Part shown: piece by piece, positions 24,250-34,430 of the stretch | Layout: every line of letters starts with the position of its first letter | Position numbering within the stretch: the first letter of the stretch is position 1 | Assembly (NCBI RefSeq): GCF_000760035.1 | Contig: NZ_JNAO01000010.1 | Span: 1 to 64,000 of the forward strand | Reading direction: 5' to 3' | DNA: 64,000 nucleotides | From: Prochlorococcus marinus str. MIT 9314 | Lineage (GTDB): Bacteria > Cyanobacteriota > Cyanobacteriia > PCC-6307 > Cyanobiaceae | Translations under genes and position numbers: made by a program | Notes under the pieces: generated by a model | The model's input: only the letters and a program-made list of their open reading frames with translations | What the model was told of the DNA's origin: nothing | Database searches by the model: none

Positions 24250-25374
24250 ATGAACAATCCGAAAACTAATGATTACTCAACATTAGCCATGCAAATATCA
24301 AACTTAAAGCATGGAGGAAATGTGTATGCAAATGCAAAAAAATTAAATTTATTACCCTCTGAAATCATTGACGCAAGTGCCTCTTTAGTACCCTTTGATC
24401 CACCTCAAATACTAATAGATTCATTAAATGATGAAATTAAGAATCTTGGATTTAGATATTACCCAGAGAGAAACTTGAATGATCTGAAAGAAATAATCGG
24501 TCAATTTCATGGGATAAATCCAGACAATATATTGCCTGGAAATGGAGCTTCTGAACTAATAACCTGGGCAGGTTATGAAGCATCCAAATTTGGAATAAGT
24601 TGTATCCCTTCTCCATCATTTGTTGATTATGAAAGATCCTTAAATTGTTGGAATAGCAATTTTATACATTGCGAATTACCAAAAAACTGGAATGATATTT
24701 TTCCTCAATCATTTCCGCTGCATCCAAAAGGTGATGTTATTTGGATAACAAATCCACATAACCCTACCGGCCAATTATGGGAAAAGAATTCATTGGAGGA
24801 AGTTGTAAAAAAATATAAATTAGTTATCTGTGATGAAGCTTTCTTATCGATAACACCTAATGGAGAGAAAGAATCTTTAATACCATTAACCCAAAGATTT
24901 GACAATTTATTAGTTCTGAGAAGCTTGACCAAAATCTTCAATATTCCTGGTCTTAGATTAGGTTACGTCATTGGCTCATCAAAAATACTAAAAAAATGGG
25001 AAATCAATAGAGATCCTTGGCCTTTAAATTCATTTTCTATTAAAGCCGGAATTGATCTACTAAGTAATAAGAAATTCTATGAACAGTGGACAAAACAGAT
25101 TCACAGCTGGATAAATATTGAAAGACAGAGAGTATTTGAAAAATTATCAAAAATAGAAAACCTTAAAGTTCATAGCTCTTCAACCAACTTTTTTTTAATA
25201 GAAAGTAAAACATCCTTGTCGCCAAATATAAAATACTTAGAAAATAAGGGAATATTGCTTAGAGAATGTACTTCATTTAAATTTCTCGACGAAAAGTGGG
25301 CAAGAATAAGCTTGCAGAATAGGAAAAATAACACTCTTTTATGTAAAGAAATTCAGAATTCCTTTAGAAAATAA
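24250..25374 (+). CDS. Class-I/II aminotransferase, CobD (threonine-phosphate decarboxylase)-like
   Basis: The 374-residue PLP enzyme has HGGNVYANAKKLNL (20-33), typical of cobalamin-pathway CobC/CobD proteins, TNPHNPTGQLW (168-178), the PLP aspartate in VICDEAF, and the Schiff-base lysine Lys228 in RSLTKIFNIPGLRLGY. CobD decarboxylates threonine phosphate to make the aminopropanol arm of cobalamin. HisC-like activity is an alternative. It follows pyrD by 17 bases. Its last 22 bases overlap the end of murG on the opposite strand. Confidence 0.8.
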   Translation: MNNPKTNDYSTLAMQISNLKHGGNVYANAKKLNLLPSEIIDASASLVPFDPPQILIDSLNDEIKNLGFRYYPERNLNDLKEIIGQFHGINPDNILPGNGASELITWAGYEASKFGISCIPSPSFVDYERSLNCWNSNFIHCELPKNWNDIFPQSFPLHPKGDVIWITNPHNPTGQLWEKNSLEEVVKKYKLVICDEAFLSITPNGEKESLIPLTQRFDNLLVLRSLTKIFNIPGLRLGYVIGSSKILKKWEINRDPWPLNSFSIKAGIDLLSNKKFYEQWTKQIHSWINIERQRVFEKLSKIENLKVHSSSTNFFLIESKTSLSPNIKYLENKGILLRECTSFKFLDEKWARISLQNRKNNTLLCKEIQNSFRK

Positions 25375-26444
25375 TTAATAAATTTTTTAATCTCATTTTT
25401 AGATTTAATTTTATTATTATTTTCCATATTCCTCTTCATGAGATCTAATATTTCATAATGATTTTTACCCTTTTTTGATTTTATTTTAAAAATTCTTTCT
25501 AGAGTTTCTTCAAAAACTTCTTTAGAAATTTTATTCTGATTGATTAAAACTGAGCCTGCACTTTCAGCGAGAATCATTGCATTTTTCTCCTGATGATTAT
25601 TTTTAGAATCTGGATATGGAATTAAAATAGAAGGTTTTTCAGCCTCTATTAGTTCATTTATTGTTCCTGCACCGGATCTCGATATTACAAGATCACAGTT
25701 TTGAATTAAAGCTGCTATTTCATTAGTAAATTTCTTTTGAATATAATTTTTGGAGTTTTTTACATAAAAAGGTTGTTGATTAGATTCCCCAATAATATGA
25801 ACTATCCGAAACTGTTTTTTTAATAAAAATTCAAGAGATTGGATAAGAATTTGATTTATAGCTTTTGCTCCTTGACTACCTCCCATAACAATCAAAAGAG
25901 GTCCTTTTCCTTTTGGAACCCATTCTGGCAAGGGATTAGATTTATAGAATTGTTCTCTTAAAGGGGTACCAGTGAAAATAGTTTTACAATTTCTTAAATA
26001 AGAATTTGTATTCTTAAATCCTAGAAGAACATAGTTACACAAAAAACCAAAATATTTCGTGACCATTCCTGGAATTAAATTTGATTCATGAATAATGACA
26101 GGTATCCTTAGAAATTTTGAAGCAACAATAGTGGGGGCAGAGATATAACCTCCAGTCGTAAAAACCAAGTTAATTTTTTTTTCTTTTAAGATCCTAATTA
26201 TTTGGAAAGTTGACATTAAAATTTCTATATATTGATAAAACAAAAAAATATTTTTTCGTGGTGTCTTTATGCTCAAAGTCCTCAGATTATATTTTTTGGG
26301 AATTAAATTGGCATCAAGTCTTTGCTTAACACCCAACCAATGTATATTCCACTTATCTTCTACCTCTTTAGAGACTGCCAACGCTGGGAAAATATGCCCC
26401 CCTGTCCCACTGGCTGCAACTAATAAATTATTTTTTTTAGACAT
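25353..26444 (-). CDS. murG: MurG, lipid II synthase (GlcNAc transferase)
   Basis: MurG adds GlcNAc to lipid I on the cytoplasmic face of the membrane for peptidoglycan. The 363-residue GT-B enzyme has the N-terminal glycine-rich loop AASGTGGHIFPALAV, the HESNLIPGMVTK motif, a second glycine loop VMGGSQGAKAINQ and the donor-binding region ISRSGAGTINELIEAEKPSI. It converges on the CobD-like gene with a 22-base antisense overlap and diverges from the exported unknown upstream. Confidence 0.96.
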   Translation of the reverse strand: MSKKNNLLVAASGTGGHIFPALAVSKEVEDKWNIHWLGVKQRLDANLIPKKYNLRTLSIKTPRKNIFLFYQYIEILMSTFQIIRILKEKKINLVFTTGGYISAPTIVASKFLRIPVIIHESNLIPGMVTKYFGFLCNYVLLGFKNTNSYLRNCKTIFTGTPLREQFYKSNPLPEWVPKGKGPLLIVMGGSQGAKAINQILIQSLEFLLKKQFRIVHIIGESNQQPFYVKNSKNYIQKKFTNEIAALIQNCDLVISRSGAGTINELIEAEKPSILIPYPDSKNNHQEKNAMILAESAGSVLINQNKISKEVFEETLERIFKIKSKKGKNHYEILDLMKRNMENNNKIKSKNEIKKFINYFLKEF

Positions 26445-26476
26445 AAAAACTTAAATTAGTAGAATAAAAACAATAA

Positions 26477-27211
26477 ATGATAAATATGTTTAATTTAAAC
26501 TTTTTCAGAAATATAGGTTTCCTTCTCTACTTATTTATTTATCTCATTATTCCCTATTCAGCAATAACGCAAACTTTAAAAGTTGATTTCATAAGAAATC
26601 TAGAAACCTCATTAAATAAGCGAGACTTAGAGTTTATTAGAAAAAATTTTAGAAATGATGAAAACAAAAATATACCAAAACAGTTTTCAAAAATTATTAA
26701 TGATTTCCCTGATAGCAAATGGACAATCAAAAGATTAAAATCAAATATTCCAAATAAAGAAACTTTGAGAATAAAAGTTTTAGGAAAAAAAATAGTTAAT
26801 GGAGAAATCCATATACTCGAATCCAATTTCGATTATGTTTTTTCAGTTCTAAATGGGAAAATTGATGAAGGTACCTATAAAAATTTATTCACCACAATAA
26901 GAAATGATGATAAGAAGATAGATATTAGTTTTAAAATCCCTGATAAAGTTCTTACTGGATCAAAATATGACATCGATATTATTATAAACAAACCACTTGA
27001 AGAAGTGATTATTGCTGGAGCAATAAAACCTCATCAAGTAAATTCATTTTTTGAACAGGAAATATTATTGGAGCCATTGGCATCTGGTGGAATTTTTAAA
27101 ATGACAAGGGCACCTTTAAAACCAGGGACACAAATATGGTCAGGATTTATAGCTCATCCTGAAGGGATAATTACTTTCACAAAGAGTATTGATATTGTTG
27201 AAAAGATATAG
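26477..27211 (+). CDS. Exported or membrane-anchored protein of unknown function
   Basis: The 244-residue protein starts with a strongly hydrophobic segment (about residues 11-30, NIGFLLYLFIYLIIPYSAIT) that could be a signal peptide or anchor. The mature part looks beta-rich (IDISFKIPDKVLTGSKYDID, then EEVIIAGAIKPHQV). A conserved-looking end, APLKPGTQIWSGFIAHPEG, suggests a cyanobacterial family. I cannot name it. ATG 26477 and ATG 26486 are both possible starts. It is divergent from murG, so an envelope role is conceivable but not shown. Confidence 0.75.
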   Translation: MINMFNLNFFRNIGFLLYLFIYLIIPYSAITQTLKVDFIRNLETSLNKRDLEFIRKNFRNDENKNIPKQFSKIINDFPDSKWTIKRLKSNIPNKETLRIKVLGKKIVNGEIHILESNFDYVFSVLNGKIDEGTYKNLFTTIRNDDKKIDISFKIPDKVLTGSKYDIDIIINKPLEEVIIAGAIKPHQVNSFFEQEILLEPLASGGIFKMTRAPLKPGTQIWSGFIAHPEGIITFTKSIDIVEKI

Positions 27212-27212
27212 C

Positions 27213-28421
27213 CTAAGCGTCGTTTAAAGAAGCTACACCAGGTAAAGTTTTACCTTCTAAAAGTTCCAAACTTGCTCCACCTCCAGTAGATATATGTGAC
27301 ATTTTCTCAGCTAATCCTGCTTTCTCTACTGCTGCGACTGAATCTCCACCACCAATTATTGTACAAACTTCAGAAAAGGCACTTAAGTCAGCAAGAGTCG
27401 TAGCTATTGCATTTGTACCGTCTGCAAATTTATCAAATTCAAAAACTCCCATTGGACCATTCCAAATAATTGTCTTACATTCTGCAAGAGCATTCTGAAA
27501 AACTTTAATGGAATCTGGACCAATATCGAGACCCATCCAATTCCCACTAATTGAATCAATTTGAGATATTTTGCTATTGGCGTCCGGAGAAAATTCATCA
27601 GCTAAAACAACATCAGTGGGTAATAATAATTGTACCCCTTTTGCTTTCGCTTTTGCTTCTAAATCTTTAGCAAGCTCGAGTTTATCTTCTTCTACAAGGC
27701 TCTTTCCGACATCTAAGCCTCTAGCTTTATAGAAAGTGAAAATCATACCTCCACCAATCATGATTTTGTCACACTTATCTAGTAAAGAATCAAGTACTCC
27801 TATTTTGCTACTAACCTTTGATCCTCCAACTATCGCTGCCAATGGACGCTTTGGGGAATCTATTGCTCCTTGTAAGTATTTCAATTCTTTTTCTAAAAGG
27901 AATCCAGCTACTGAAGGACTTAAATAATTAGTAACACCCTGAGTTGAAGCATGAGCTCTATGAGCAGCACCGAAAGCATCATTTACATACATATCTGCAT
28001 GAGATGCTAATTTTTTAGAAAACTCCAGGTCGTTCTTTTCCTCTTCACCAAAAAAACGAACATTTTCAAGTAAAAGAACATCCCCATTAGATAAGCTATT
28101 TGATTGTGCAATTGCTTCATCCCCAATACAACTGTTAGTAAGAGCAACATTTTGCCCTAACAATTCACCTAATCTTGCTGCTACTGGAGTTAATCTCATT
28201 TTTTCATTTACCTGACCTTTTGGTCTACCAAAATGAGCAGCTAAAATAACTTTTGCAGAATGATTCATAAGATATTCAATCGTTGGAATCGCTGCACGAA
28301 TACGCGTATCATCAGTTATTTGACCATCTTCATTTAATGGAACATTAAAATCTACCCTTACAAGAACTTTTTTTCCTTCTAAATGTGTCTTATCAAGACT
28401 GGAAAGAGATAACTTTGACAT
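27213..28421 (-). CDS. pgk: Phosphoglycerate kinase
   Basis: Pgk interconverts 3-phosphoglycerate and 1,3-bisphosphoglycerate in the Calvin cycle and glycolysis. The 402-residue protein has [16 protein letters not shown], the substrate segment [21 protein letters not shown], the hinge and nucleotide loop GGGMIFTF, and the C-terminal [13 protein letters not shown] and [16 protein letters not shown]. It has standard length. Its stop is 1 base from that of the convergent unknown gene. A second role as a substrate of the CP12-controlled step is indirect. Confidence 0.98.
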   Translation of the reverse strand: MSKLSLSSLDKTHLEGKKVLVRVDFNVPLNEDGQITDDTRIRAAIPTIEYLMNHSAKVILAAHFGRPKGQVNEKMRLTPVAARLGELLGQNVALTNSCIGDEAIAQSNSLSNGDVLLLENVRFFGEEEKNDLEFSKKLASHADMYVNDAFGAAHRAHASTQGVTNYLSPSVAGFLLEKELKYLQGAIDSPKRPLAAIVGGSKVSSKIGVLDSLLDKCDKIMIGGGMIFTFYKARGLDVGKSLVEEDKLELAKDLEAKAKAKGVQLLLPTDVVLADEFSPDANSKISQIDSISGNWMGLDIGPDSIKVFQNALAECKTIIWNGPMGVFEFDKFADGTNAIATTLADLSAFSEVCTIIGGGDSVAAVEKAGLAEKMSHISTGGGASLELLEGKTLPGVASLNDA

Positions 28422-28634
28422 TAAACAAGCTTAATTTTTAATCTAAAGACCCTAACGTTAATTTGAGCTTATTGGGTTAAAAAGTAGTTACTGTTACCTA
28501 TGCCTTAATAAATTTTAAGAATTAACGATTATAAAAATTTTTTAGTTATTTAATTTATACTAAACTTTAGAAGTAAATACTTTTGAAACTTATAAAAACT
28601 AAAAGGAATACAAAATTTTATTTGATTTATTGAA

Positions 28635-29507
28635 GTGGACATACCCAAAATTCAATGGTACCCCGGCCATATCGCAAAAGCAGAAAAGAAATTATCTGAA
28701 GTTATCAATAAAGTAGATTTAGTTATAGAAGTTAGAGATGCACGAATTCCCTTGTCAACAGGACATCCACACTTAAATAAATGGATAAATAATAAAAAAC
28801 ATATTCTTGTTATTAACAGATCAGACATGATCTCTCCTAATACAATCAATAGTTGGAATAAATGGTTTAAGGCTAAAGATCAATATCCCCTTTGGTGTGA
28901 TGCTAAAAGAGGAATAGGTATTAAAGAAATTTGTAAGTCAGCCAAAGATTCTAGGACGTCAATCGACTACAGAAGACTCTCTAGAGGAATGCGAATTAGG
29001 CCAATTAGAGCCCTTACACTTGGTTTCCCAAACGTGGGAAAGTCAGCATTAATTAATAGAATTGCAAAAAAAAGAGTTGTAGATAGCGCTAGGAAAGCAG
29101 GTGTGACTCGGAATTTAAGATGGATAAAATTAGAAAGTGGTATAGATCTGCTAGATGCTCCTGGTGTTATACCTCCAAATTTAGAAGATCAAAAATCAGC
29201 ACTTAATCTTGCACTGTGTGACGATATTGGTGAAGCTGCTTATGAAATAGAGAGTGTCGCAATTGGATTTATAAAAATTATATCCACTCTCAACAAAGAT
29301 AAGAATGCGAATATCTCAGTTAAACAAATATCTAATAGATACGGAGTTGATATTGCAAAAGGCTTTAAGAATCCTTCTGCTTGGATCGACGAAGCAGCTT
29401 CAAAACATACTTCAGGCGATAAAAGGAGAATGTCTCATAAGTTATTGGAAGATTATAGAAATCAAATGCTGGGTAAAATTGCTTTAGAAGTCCCACTATG
29501 GAATTAA
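28635..29507 (+). CDS. rbgA: RbgA/YlqF circularly permuted GTPase
   Basis: The 290-residue protein has the permuted motif order of this family. The G4-like NRSDM (about 57-61) comes before the P-loop GFPNVGKS (about 132-139) and DAPGV (G3), and an N-terminal VDLVIEVRDARIPLS precedes them. It assists late 50S assembly. The start is GTG 28635, the first candidate that keeps the family opening IQWYPGHIAKAEK. Its end overlaps rluD by 10 bases. The 213-base gap before it is AT-rich and holds a TAACGTTA palindrome near 28452, without other recognisable content. Confidence 0.94.
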   Translation: MDIPKIQWYPGHIAKAEKKLSEVINKVDLVIEVRDARIPLSTGHPHLNKWINNKKHILVINRSDMISPNTINSWNKWFKAKDQYPLWCDAKRGIGIKEICKSAKDSRTSIDYRRLSRGMRIRPIRALTLGFPNVGKSALINRIAKKRVVDSARKAGVTRNLRWIKLESGIDLLDAPGVIPPNLEDQKSALNLALCDDIGEAAYEIESVAIGFIKIISTLNKDKNANISVKQISNRYGVDIAKGFKNPSAWIDEAASKHTSGDKRRMSHKLLEDYRNQMLGKIALEVPLWN

Positions 29508-30457
29508 ATAATCAAAATTCTTTCGGCATCGGACAAGGTGAGCTTATAGAAATTATTTATGAGCTACCTCTTCCTATGAGGCTAGACAGATGGTTGGTAA
29601 GTAAAAGGCCAGAGCAAAGTAGAGCAAGAATTCAACATTTCATAAATTCAGGTTTAGTACTAGTAAACTATAAGACCGCGAAAGCAAAGACCCCATTAAA
29701 AAATGGCGACAATGTTCAAATATGGATGCCTCCTCCAGAACCTCTTATTTATTTGAAACCTGAAAAAATGGATTTAAATATCCTTTTTGAAGACGAGCAC
29801 ATCATAGTAATCAATAAACAATCAGGACTAATAGTTCATCCAGCCCCTGGACACAAATCAGGCACTTTAGTGAATGGATTACTTTTTCACTGTAAAGATC
29901 TACCTGGAATTAATGGGAAACTAAGACCTGGGATTGTTCACAGATTAGATAAAGATACCTCCGGATGTATGGTGGTTGCAAAAAGCCAAGAGGCATTAGT
30001 AAATCTCCAGAAACAAATTAAAGAAAAAATAGCATCACGCGAATATATTGCAGTAATTCATGGAGCACCTAATTCTGAAGAAGGGCAAATAGTGGGACAC
30101 ATTGGTAGAGATAAATTAAATAGATTGAAATATAAAGTAGTTGAAGAAACTTCAGGAAGGTATGCCTGTACCTATTGGAAATTAGAAGAAAGATTTGGCA
30201 ATTACTCGTTAATGAGTTTCAAACTAGATACAGGACGAACGCATCAAATAAGAGTTCATTGCGCTCACATCAATCATCCAATTGTGGGTGATCCGTTATA
30301 TGGAAGATGTAAAAAACTACCATGTAAATTAGATGGCCAAGCCTTACACGCCATTAAGCTTGGACTTATACATCCAATAAATGGTAAAGAAATGATATTT
30401 GAATCAGAATTACCATTAGATTTTCAAAAATTACTAAGTGTTCTTAAAGTTAAATAA
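29498..30457 (+). CDS. rluD: RluD/RluA-family 23S rRNA pseudouridine synthase
   Basis: The 319-residue protein has an N-terminal S4 domain (PLPMRLDRWLVSKRPEQSRA, about 24-70) and the catalytic motif GIVHRLDKDTSGCMVVA with the nucleophilic Asp in HRLD (about 151). The C-terminal substrate-binding RTHQIRVHCAHINHPIVGDP is present. It isomerises uridines in large-subunit rRNA. The exact target (RluD versus RluC type) is not certain from sequence. It overlaps the rbgA end and converges on the ABC ATPase with an 8-base overlap. Confidence 0.9.
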   Translation: MELNNQNSFGIGQGELIEIIYELPLPMRLDRWLVSKRPEQSRARIQHFINSGLVLVNYKTAKAKTPLKNGDNVQIWMPPPEPLIYLKPEKMDLNILFEDEHIIVINKQSGLIVHPAPGHKSGTLVNGLLFHCKDLPGINGKLRPGIVHRLDKDTSGCMVVAKSQEALVNLQKQIKEKIASREYIAVIHGAPNSEEGQIVGHIGRDKLNRLKYKVVEETSGRYACTYWKLEERFGNYSLMSFKLDTGRTHQIRVHCAHINHPIVGDPLYGRCKKLPCKLDGQALHAIKLGLIHPINGKEMIFESELPLDFQKLLSVLKVK

Positions 30458-32048
30458 GGTTTAAAGAGGAATTTAGAAGCGATTTTGTATACGTATTTTT
30501 AGTTTTAGTGAATATTGTTGAACTTTCTCCTTCATCAACTATCTTTCCGTTATTCATAACTAGCAACCTATCACAAAATCTTTTTGCAATGCCTAAATCA
30601 TGAGTAATAAAAATAATCGTTAAATTCATTTTTTCTTGCAAGGCTCTAAGTAATGCAAGAATCTCTATTTTTACTGAAGCATCCAACATATTAACGCTCT
30701 CATCACAAATCAAAATTTTTGGTTTCAACAATAGCGCTCTGGCTAATGAAATTCTTTGCAATTGACCACCTGATAATTGGCTAGGGTAAGAATTAAAAAA
30801 ATCATTATTTAAGGGAAGATTTAAATTTCTTAACATTAATTTTATTTCTTTTTCGATTTTTCTTTTATTTGAAATTTTTTGAATAAAAAATATATCTTCC
30901 AAAATATTTTTAATTGTCATTTTCGGATTCAAACTTGAAAAAGGATCTTGAAAAATTATTTGCACATTATTAATCTTTTTAAAAGATTTAATTTTTTTCA
31001 ATGCATGATTTTTATCATGAATTTTTATTTCACCACCTCTTACTTTAAGGAGTCCAATTAAAGCCCTACATAATGTACTTTTACCGCTCCCTGAAGAACC
31101 AACAATTCCAAGAGTCTCATTCTCATATAACTTGAAACTAACTTCATTTAAAGCCTTATTCCATTTATTAATGAAAATTGAAGAATTTAATTTATACCAA
31201 TGTCTTAGGTTATTTACCTCTAGAACGACCTGATCTCGAGCATTATTTTTAGTATTTGGTTCTAATACTATTTTTGAAGCATTTACTAAATTTTTCCCGA
31301 TATCTGATTTTGGTGATTGAAAAATATCTAATATATTACCTTTTTCAACAATCGATCCCTTTTCAATTATTGCAACTTTTTTACACCACTTTGCTGCAAG
31401 ATTAATATCATGACTAATTAAAATTAAAGTAGTATCAAATTCATTACATAGATGAATTATTTCTTGCATAATTTCAAAACTTGTTTTGGTATCTAAGCTT
31501 GTTGTAGGTTCATCAGCTATTAATAATTTAGGTTTCAAAGCAAGTGCCATTGCTATTGAAACTCTCTGTCTCATTCCGCCGCTAAATTGATGTGGGAAAG
31601 AATCAAGTCTACTTTCTTCAATTCCGACTTTTTGAAAAACTTCTCTTACTAATTTTTTAATAACTAAAGATGATTTAGTTTGATCATGTGTTTTAAATAA
31701 TTCATATAAATGATCCCCAACTCTCATTAGCGGATTAAGTTTTTTTATAGAGTCTTGATAAATAAATCCAAAATTCTTTCTTCTAAATAATTGTGCATCT
31801 TTGTTGTTTATTTTCCTAGGATCTACATTAGAAATCGATAGATACCCTTTAGAAGTGGCCTTTGCAGGCAATATATTTACTAATGTTTTTGCAAAAGTGG
31901 TCTTTCCACATCCAGAAGGTCCTATTATGGCCAAATGATCTCCACTATCTATTTCCAAATTAAAATTTTTGATAATAGGTTGCTGTTTTAGACCATATTT
32001 AACAGTAAGATTTTTAACTACAATAATTTTTTCTTTATTTTTTTCCAT
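30450..32048 (-). CDS. ABC transporter protein with two fused ATPase domains (peptide/nickel type)
   Basis: The 532-residue cytoplasmic protein joins two nucleotide-binding domains like a DppD-DppF fusion. NBD1 has Walker A GPSGCGKT (43-50), signature FSGGMRQR and Walker B LLIADEPTTSLD. NBD2 has Walker A GSSGSGKS (about 318-325), signature LSGGQLQR and ILICDESVNMLD. The second Walker B ends in Ser rather than Pro (DES) but keeps the catalytic acid. The family drives uptake of peptides, opines, nickel or other small solutes. No permease or binding protein is next to it, so partners must be elsewhere. Confidence 0.9.
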   Translation of the reverse strand: MEKNKEKIIVVKNLTVKYGLKQQPIIKNFNLEIDSGDHLAIIGPSGCGKTTFAKTLVNILPAKATSKGYLSISNVDPRKINNKDAQLFRRKNFGFIYQDSIKKLNPLMRVGDHLYELFKTHDQTKSSLVIKKLVREVFQKVGIEESRLDSFPHQFSGGMRQRVSIAMALALKPKLLIADEPTTSLDTKTSFEIMQEIIHLCNEFDTTLILISHDINLAAKWCKKVAIIEKGSIVEKGNILDIFQSPKSDIGKNLVNASKIVLEPNTKNNARDQVVLEVNNLRHWYKLNSSIFINKWNKALNEVSFKLYENETLGIVGSSGSGKSTLCRALIGLLKVRGGEIKIHDKNHALKKIKSFKKINNVQIIFQDPFSSLNPKMTIKNILEDIFFIQKISNKRKIEKEIKLMLRNLNLPLNNDFFNSYPSQLSGGQLQRISLARALLLKPKILICDESVNMLDASVKIEILALLRALQEKMNLTIIFITHDLGIAKRFCDRLLVMNNGKIVDEGESSTIFTKTKNTYTKSLLNSSLNLI

Positions 32049-32102
32049 GATTTATAGCAAATTTTTCTAGACATAAATAAAATACATCTAAAGCAATATA
32101 AA

Positions 32103-34412
32103 ATGTCCGAGGCAGCTGCAAATTCAAAAGAAAAAAACGAAATTGAAGTTTCCAAAACTATTTTGCCTGAAAATAAAAAATATGAAAGTGAATCTTTGAA
32201 TTATCAAATAAAGATTCCCGATTGGCTTCTTAAAGATATTCATAATTTTGAAAAATCAAATAAAGAAAATGATGAGAATCAAAACCTTATAGTAAAGGCT
32301 TTTAAACTTGCTTATAAAGCTCATGATGGACAATTCCGTGCGAGCGGCGAACCATACATTATCCACCCGGTTGCTGTTGCAAATCTCCTTAAAGAAATAG
32401 GTGCTAGTTCATCTGTTATTGCTGCAGGCCTTTTACATGATGTAGTTGAAGATACTGGCATTGATTTATCCGAAATAGAAACAAATTTTGGATTAGAAGT
32501 AAAAATTCTTGTAGAGGGTGTAACAAAATTAGGCGGCATTCACTTTAACAACAGGACTGAAGCACAAGCTGAAAATCTTAGGAAAATGTTTTTGGCTATG
32601 GCCAGCGATATCAGAGTTGTCTTAGTTAAACTTGCAGATCGACTTCATAACATGAGAACAATTGAATGGCTAAATGATGAGAAAAAACTAAGAATAGCGA
32701 GAGAAACAAGAGAGATTTATGCACCATTAGCTAATCGACTAGGAATAAACAGATTTAAATGGGAATTAGAAGATTTAGCTTTTAAATTCCTAGAGCCTAA
32801 AGAATATCTAGATCTTAAAGATCAAATCGCCGTTAAAAGAAGTGATAGAGAAAAAAGATTAAAAGTAACTTTGAATCTTATGAAGGAAAACTTGATTTCA
32901 GCAGGTTTGAAAAATTTTGAAATAACAGGAAGGCCAAAACATCTTTATGGCATCTGGAGCAAAATGGAAAGACAACAAAAGCATTTTCACGAGATTTATG
33001 ATGTTGCTGCCCTAAGAATTATCGTGGACAATTCAGATAGTTGTTATAGAGCTTTAGCAGTTGTTCATGATACTTTCAAACCAATTCCAGGTAGATTTAA
33101 AGACTATATAGGATTACCAAAACCCAATGGATATCAGTCCTTACACACTTCTGTGATTGGAAGACATCGACCTATTGAAGTTCAAATTAGAACTACTTCG
33201 ATGCATCAAATTGCTGAATATGGTATTGCCGCTCATTGGCAATATAAAGAGGGTGGTTCTCCTGCTAAAAGTAATGCCGAGAGATTTAATTGGCTAAGAC
33301 AATTAGTAGAATGGCAACAAGAAGGTAATGAAAAGGATCATAATGATTATTTAGCTTCAATTAAAGAAGATTTATTTGATGAAGAAGTATTTGTAATCAC
33401 TCCAAAAGGAGATGTTGTTGGTTTGAGGAAAGGATCTACCGCGATAGATTTCGCCTACAGAATCCATTCTGAAGTTGGAAATCACTGTAATGGAATAAGA
33501 ATTAATGAAAAACTTTCTACATTATCTACAGCACTTCAAAATGGTGACTTCATAGAAATTTTGACAAGTAATAATGCTACCCCAAGCTTGGATTGGCTGA
33601 ACTTTGTAGTTACGCCAACTGCTAAAAATAGAATTCGCCAATGGTATAAGAAAAGCCATCGTGATGAAACGATTAAAAGAGGTAGAGATTTACTTGAAAA
33701 AGAAGTAGGTAGAAACGGTTTTGAAGCATTACTTTCTAGTGAAGCCATGAAAAAAGTTGCAAATCGATGCAATTTAAAAACTACTGAAGACCTTCTTGCA
33801 TCTCTTGGTTTTGGTGGTTTAACTTTGCATCAAGTATTAAACAGACTAAGAGAAGAAATAAAATTACAGACAGAAGATGTAAAAAATGATTCTGACTCTG
33901 AAATAGCAAAATCTCTTAAAAGTAATAATAATTTATCCACTAATCAATCTAATACAGCAGCTAAATCACCAATTTCCGGGATAGAAGGTCTTGATTACAG
34001 AATAGGTAAATGCTGTTCCCCACTCCCAGGAGAGGATATTATCGGAACTGTGTCGCTCGGCAACCATGGGATAACTATACATAGGGAAGATTGTGAAAAT
34101 GTAATACCAATTCCAATAGAGAGAAGATTACCTGTCGGTTGGAATCAAGATAATAAAACTGGCGATAATAAGTTTCCAATTCAACTACGAATAGAAGTAA
34201 TTGATCGAGTTGGAGTTCTAAAAGATATTCTTATGCGGTTATCTGATAAAGGTATAAACGTTAGTGATGCCAATGTTAAAACTGCTTATGGTAAACCAGC
34301 TATTATAAATCTTTGTGTAGGTCTTGAAAGTTATAATCAACTTCACAAAACAATTGAACAAATTAAATCAATGGCAGATGTTTTAGATATTGCCAGAGTT
34401 GGACAAAGTTAA
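32103..34412 (+). CDS. rsh: Rsh, bifunctional (p)ppGpp synthetase/hydrolase
   Basis: The 769-residue protein has the HD hydrolase domain (GLLHDVVEDTG, His112-Asp113), the synthetase domain with RFKDYIGLPKPNGYQSLHTS (RFKD at about 331-334, the RxKD form typical of bifunctional enzymes), a TGS domain (about 425-490) and a C-terminal ACT domain (about 690-769). Single Rsh enzymes set ppGpp levels in cyanobacteria during darkness and starvation. A zinc-finger-like CCSPLPGEDIIG lies before ACT. Confidence 0.97.
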   Translation: MSEAAANSKEKNEIEVSKTILPENKKYESESLNYQIKIPDWLLKDIHNFEKSNKENDENQNLIVKAFKLAYKAHDGQFRASGEPYIIHPVAVANLLKEIGASSSVIAAGLLHDVVEDTGIDLSEIETNFGLEVKILVEGVTKLGGIHFNNRTEAQAENLRKMFLAMASDIRVVLVKLADRLHNMRTIEWLNDEKKLRIARETREIYAPLANRLGINRFKWELEDLAFKFLEPKEYLDLKDQIAVKRSDREKRLKVTLNLMKENLISAGLKNFEITGRPKHLYGIWSKMERQQKHFHEIYDVAALRIIVDNSDSCYRALAVVHDTFKPIPGRFKDYIGLPKPNGYQSLHTSVIGRHRPIEVQIRTTSMHQIAEYGIAAHWQYKEGGSPAKSNAERFNWLRQLVEWQQEGNEKDHNDYLASIKEDLFDEEVFVITPKGDVVGLRKGSTAIDFAYRIHSEVGNHCNGIRINEKLSTLSTALQNGDFIEILTSNNATPSLDWLNFVVTPTAKNRIRQWYKKSHRDETIKRGRDLLEKEVGRNGFEALLSSEAMKKVANRCNLKTTEDLLASLGFGGLTLHQVLNRLREEIKLQTEDVKNDSDSEIAKSLKSNNNLSTNQSNTAAKSPISGIEGLDYRIGKCCSPLPGEDIIGTVSLGNHGITIHREDCENVIPIPIERRLPVGWNQDNKTGDNKFPIQLRIEVIDRVGVLKDILMRLSDKGINVSDANVKTAYGKPAIINLCVGLESYNQLHKTIEQIKSMADVLDIARVGQS

Positions 34413-34430
34413 TTTTAAAATCAGATCAAT

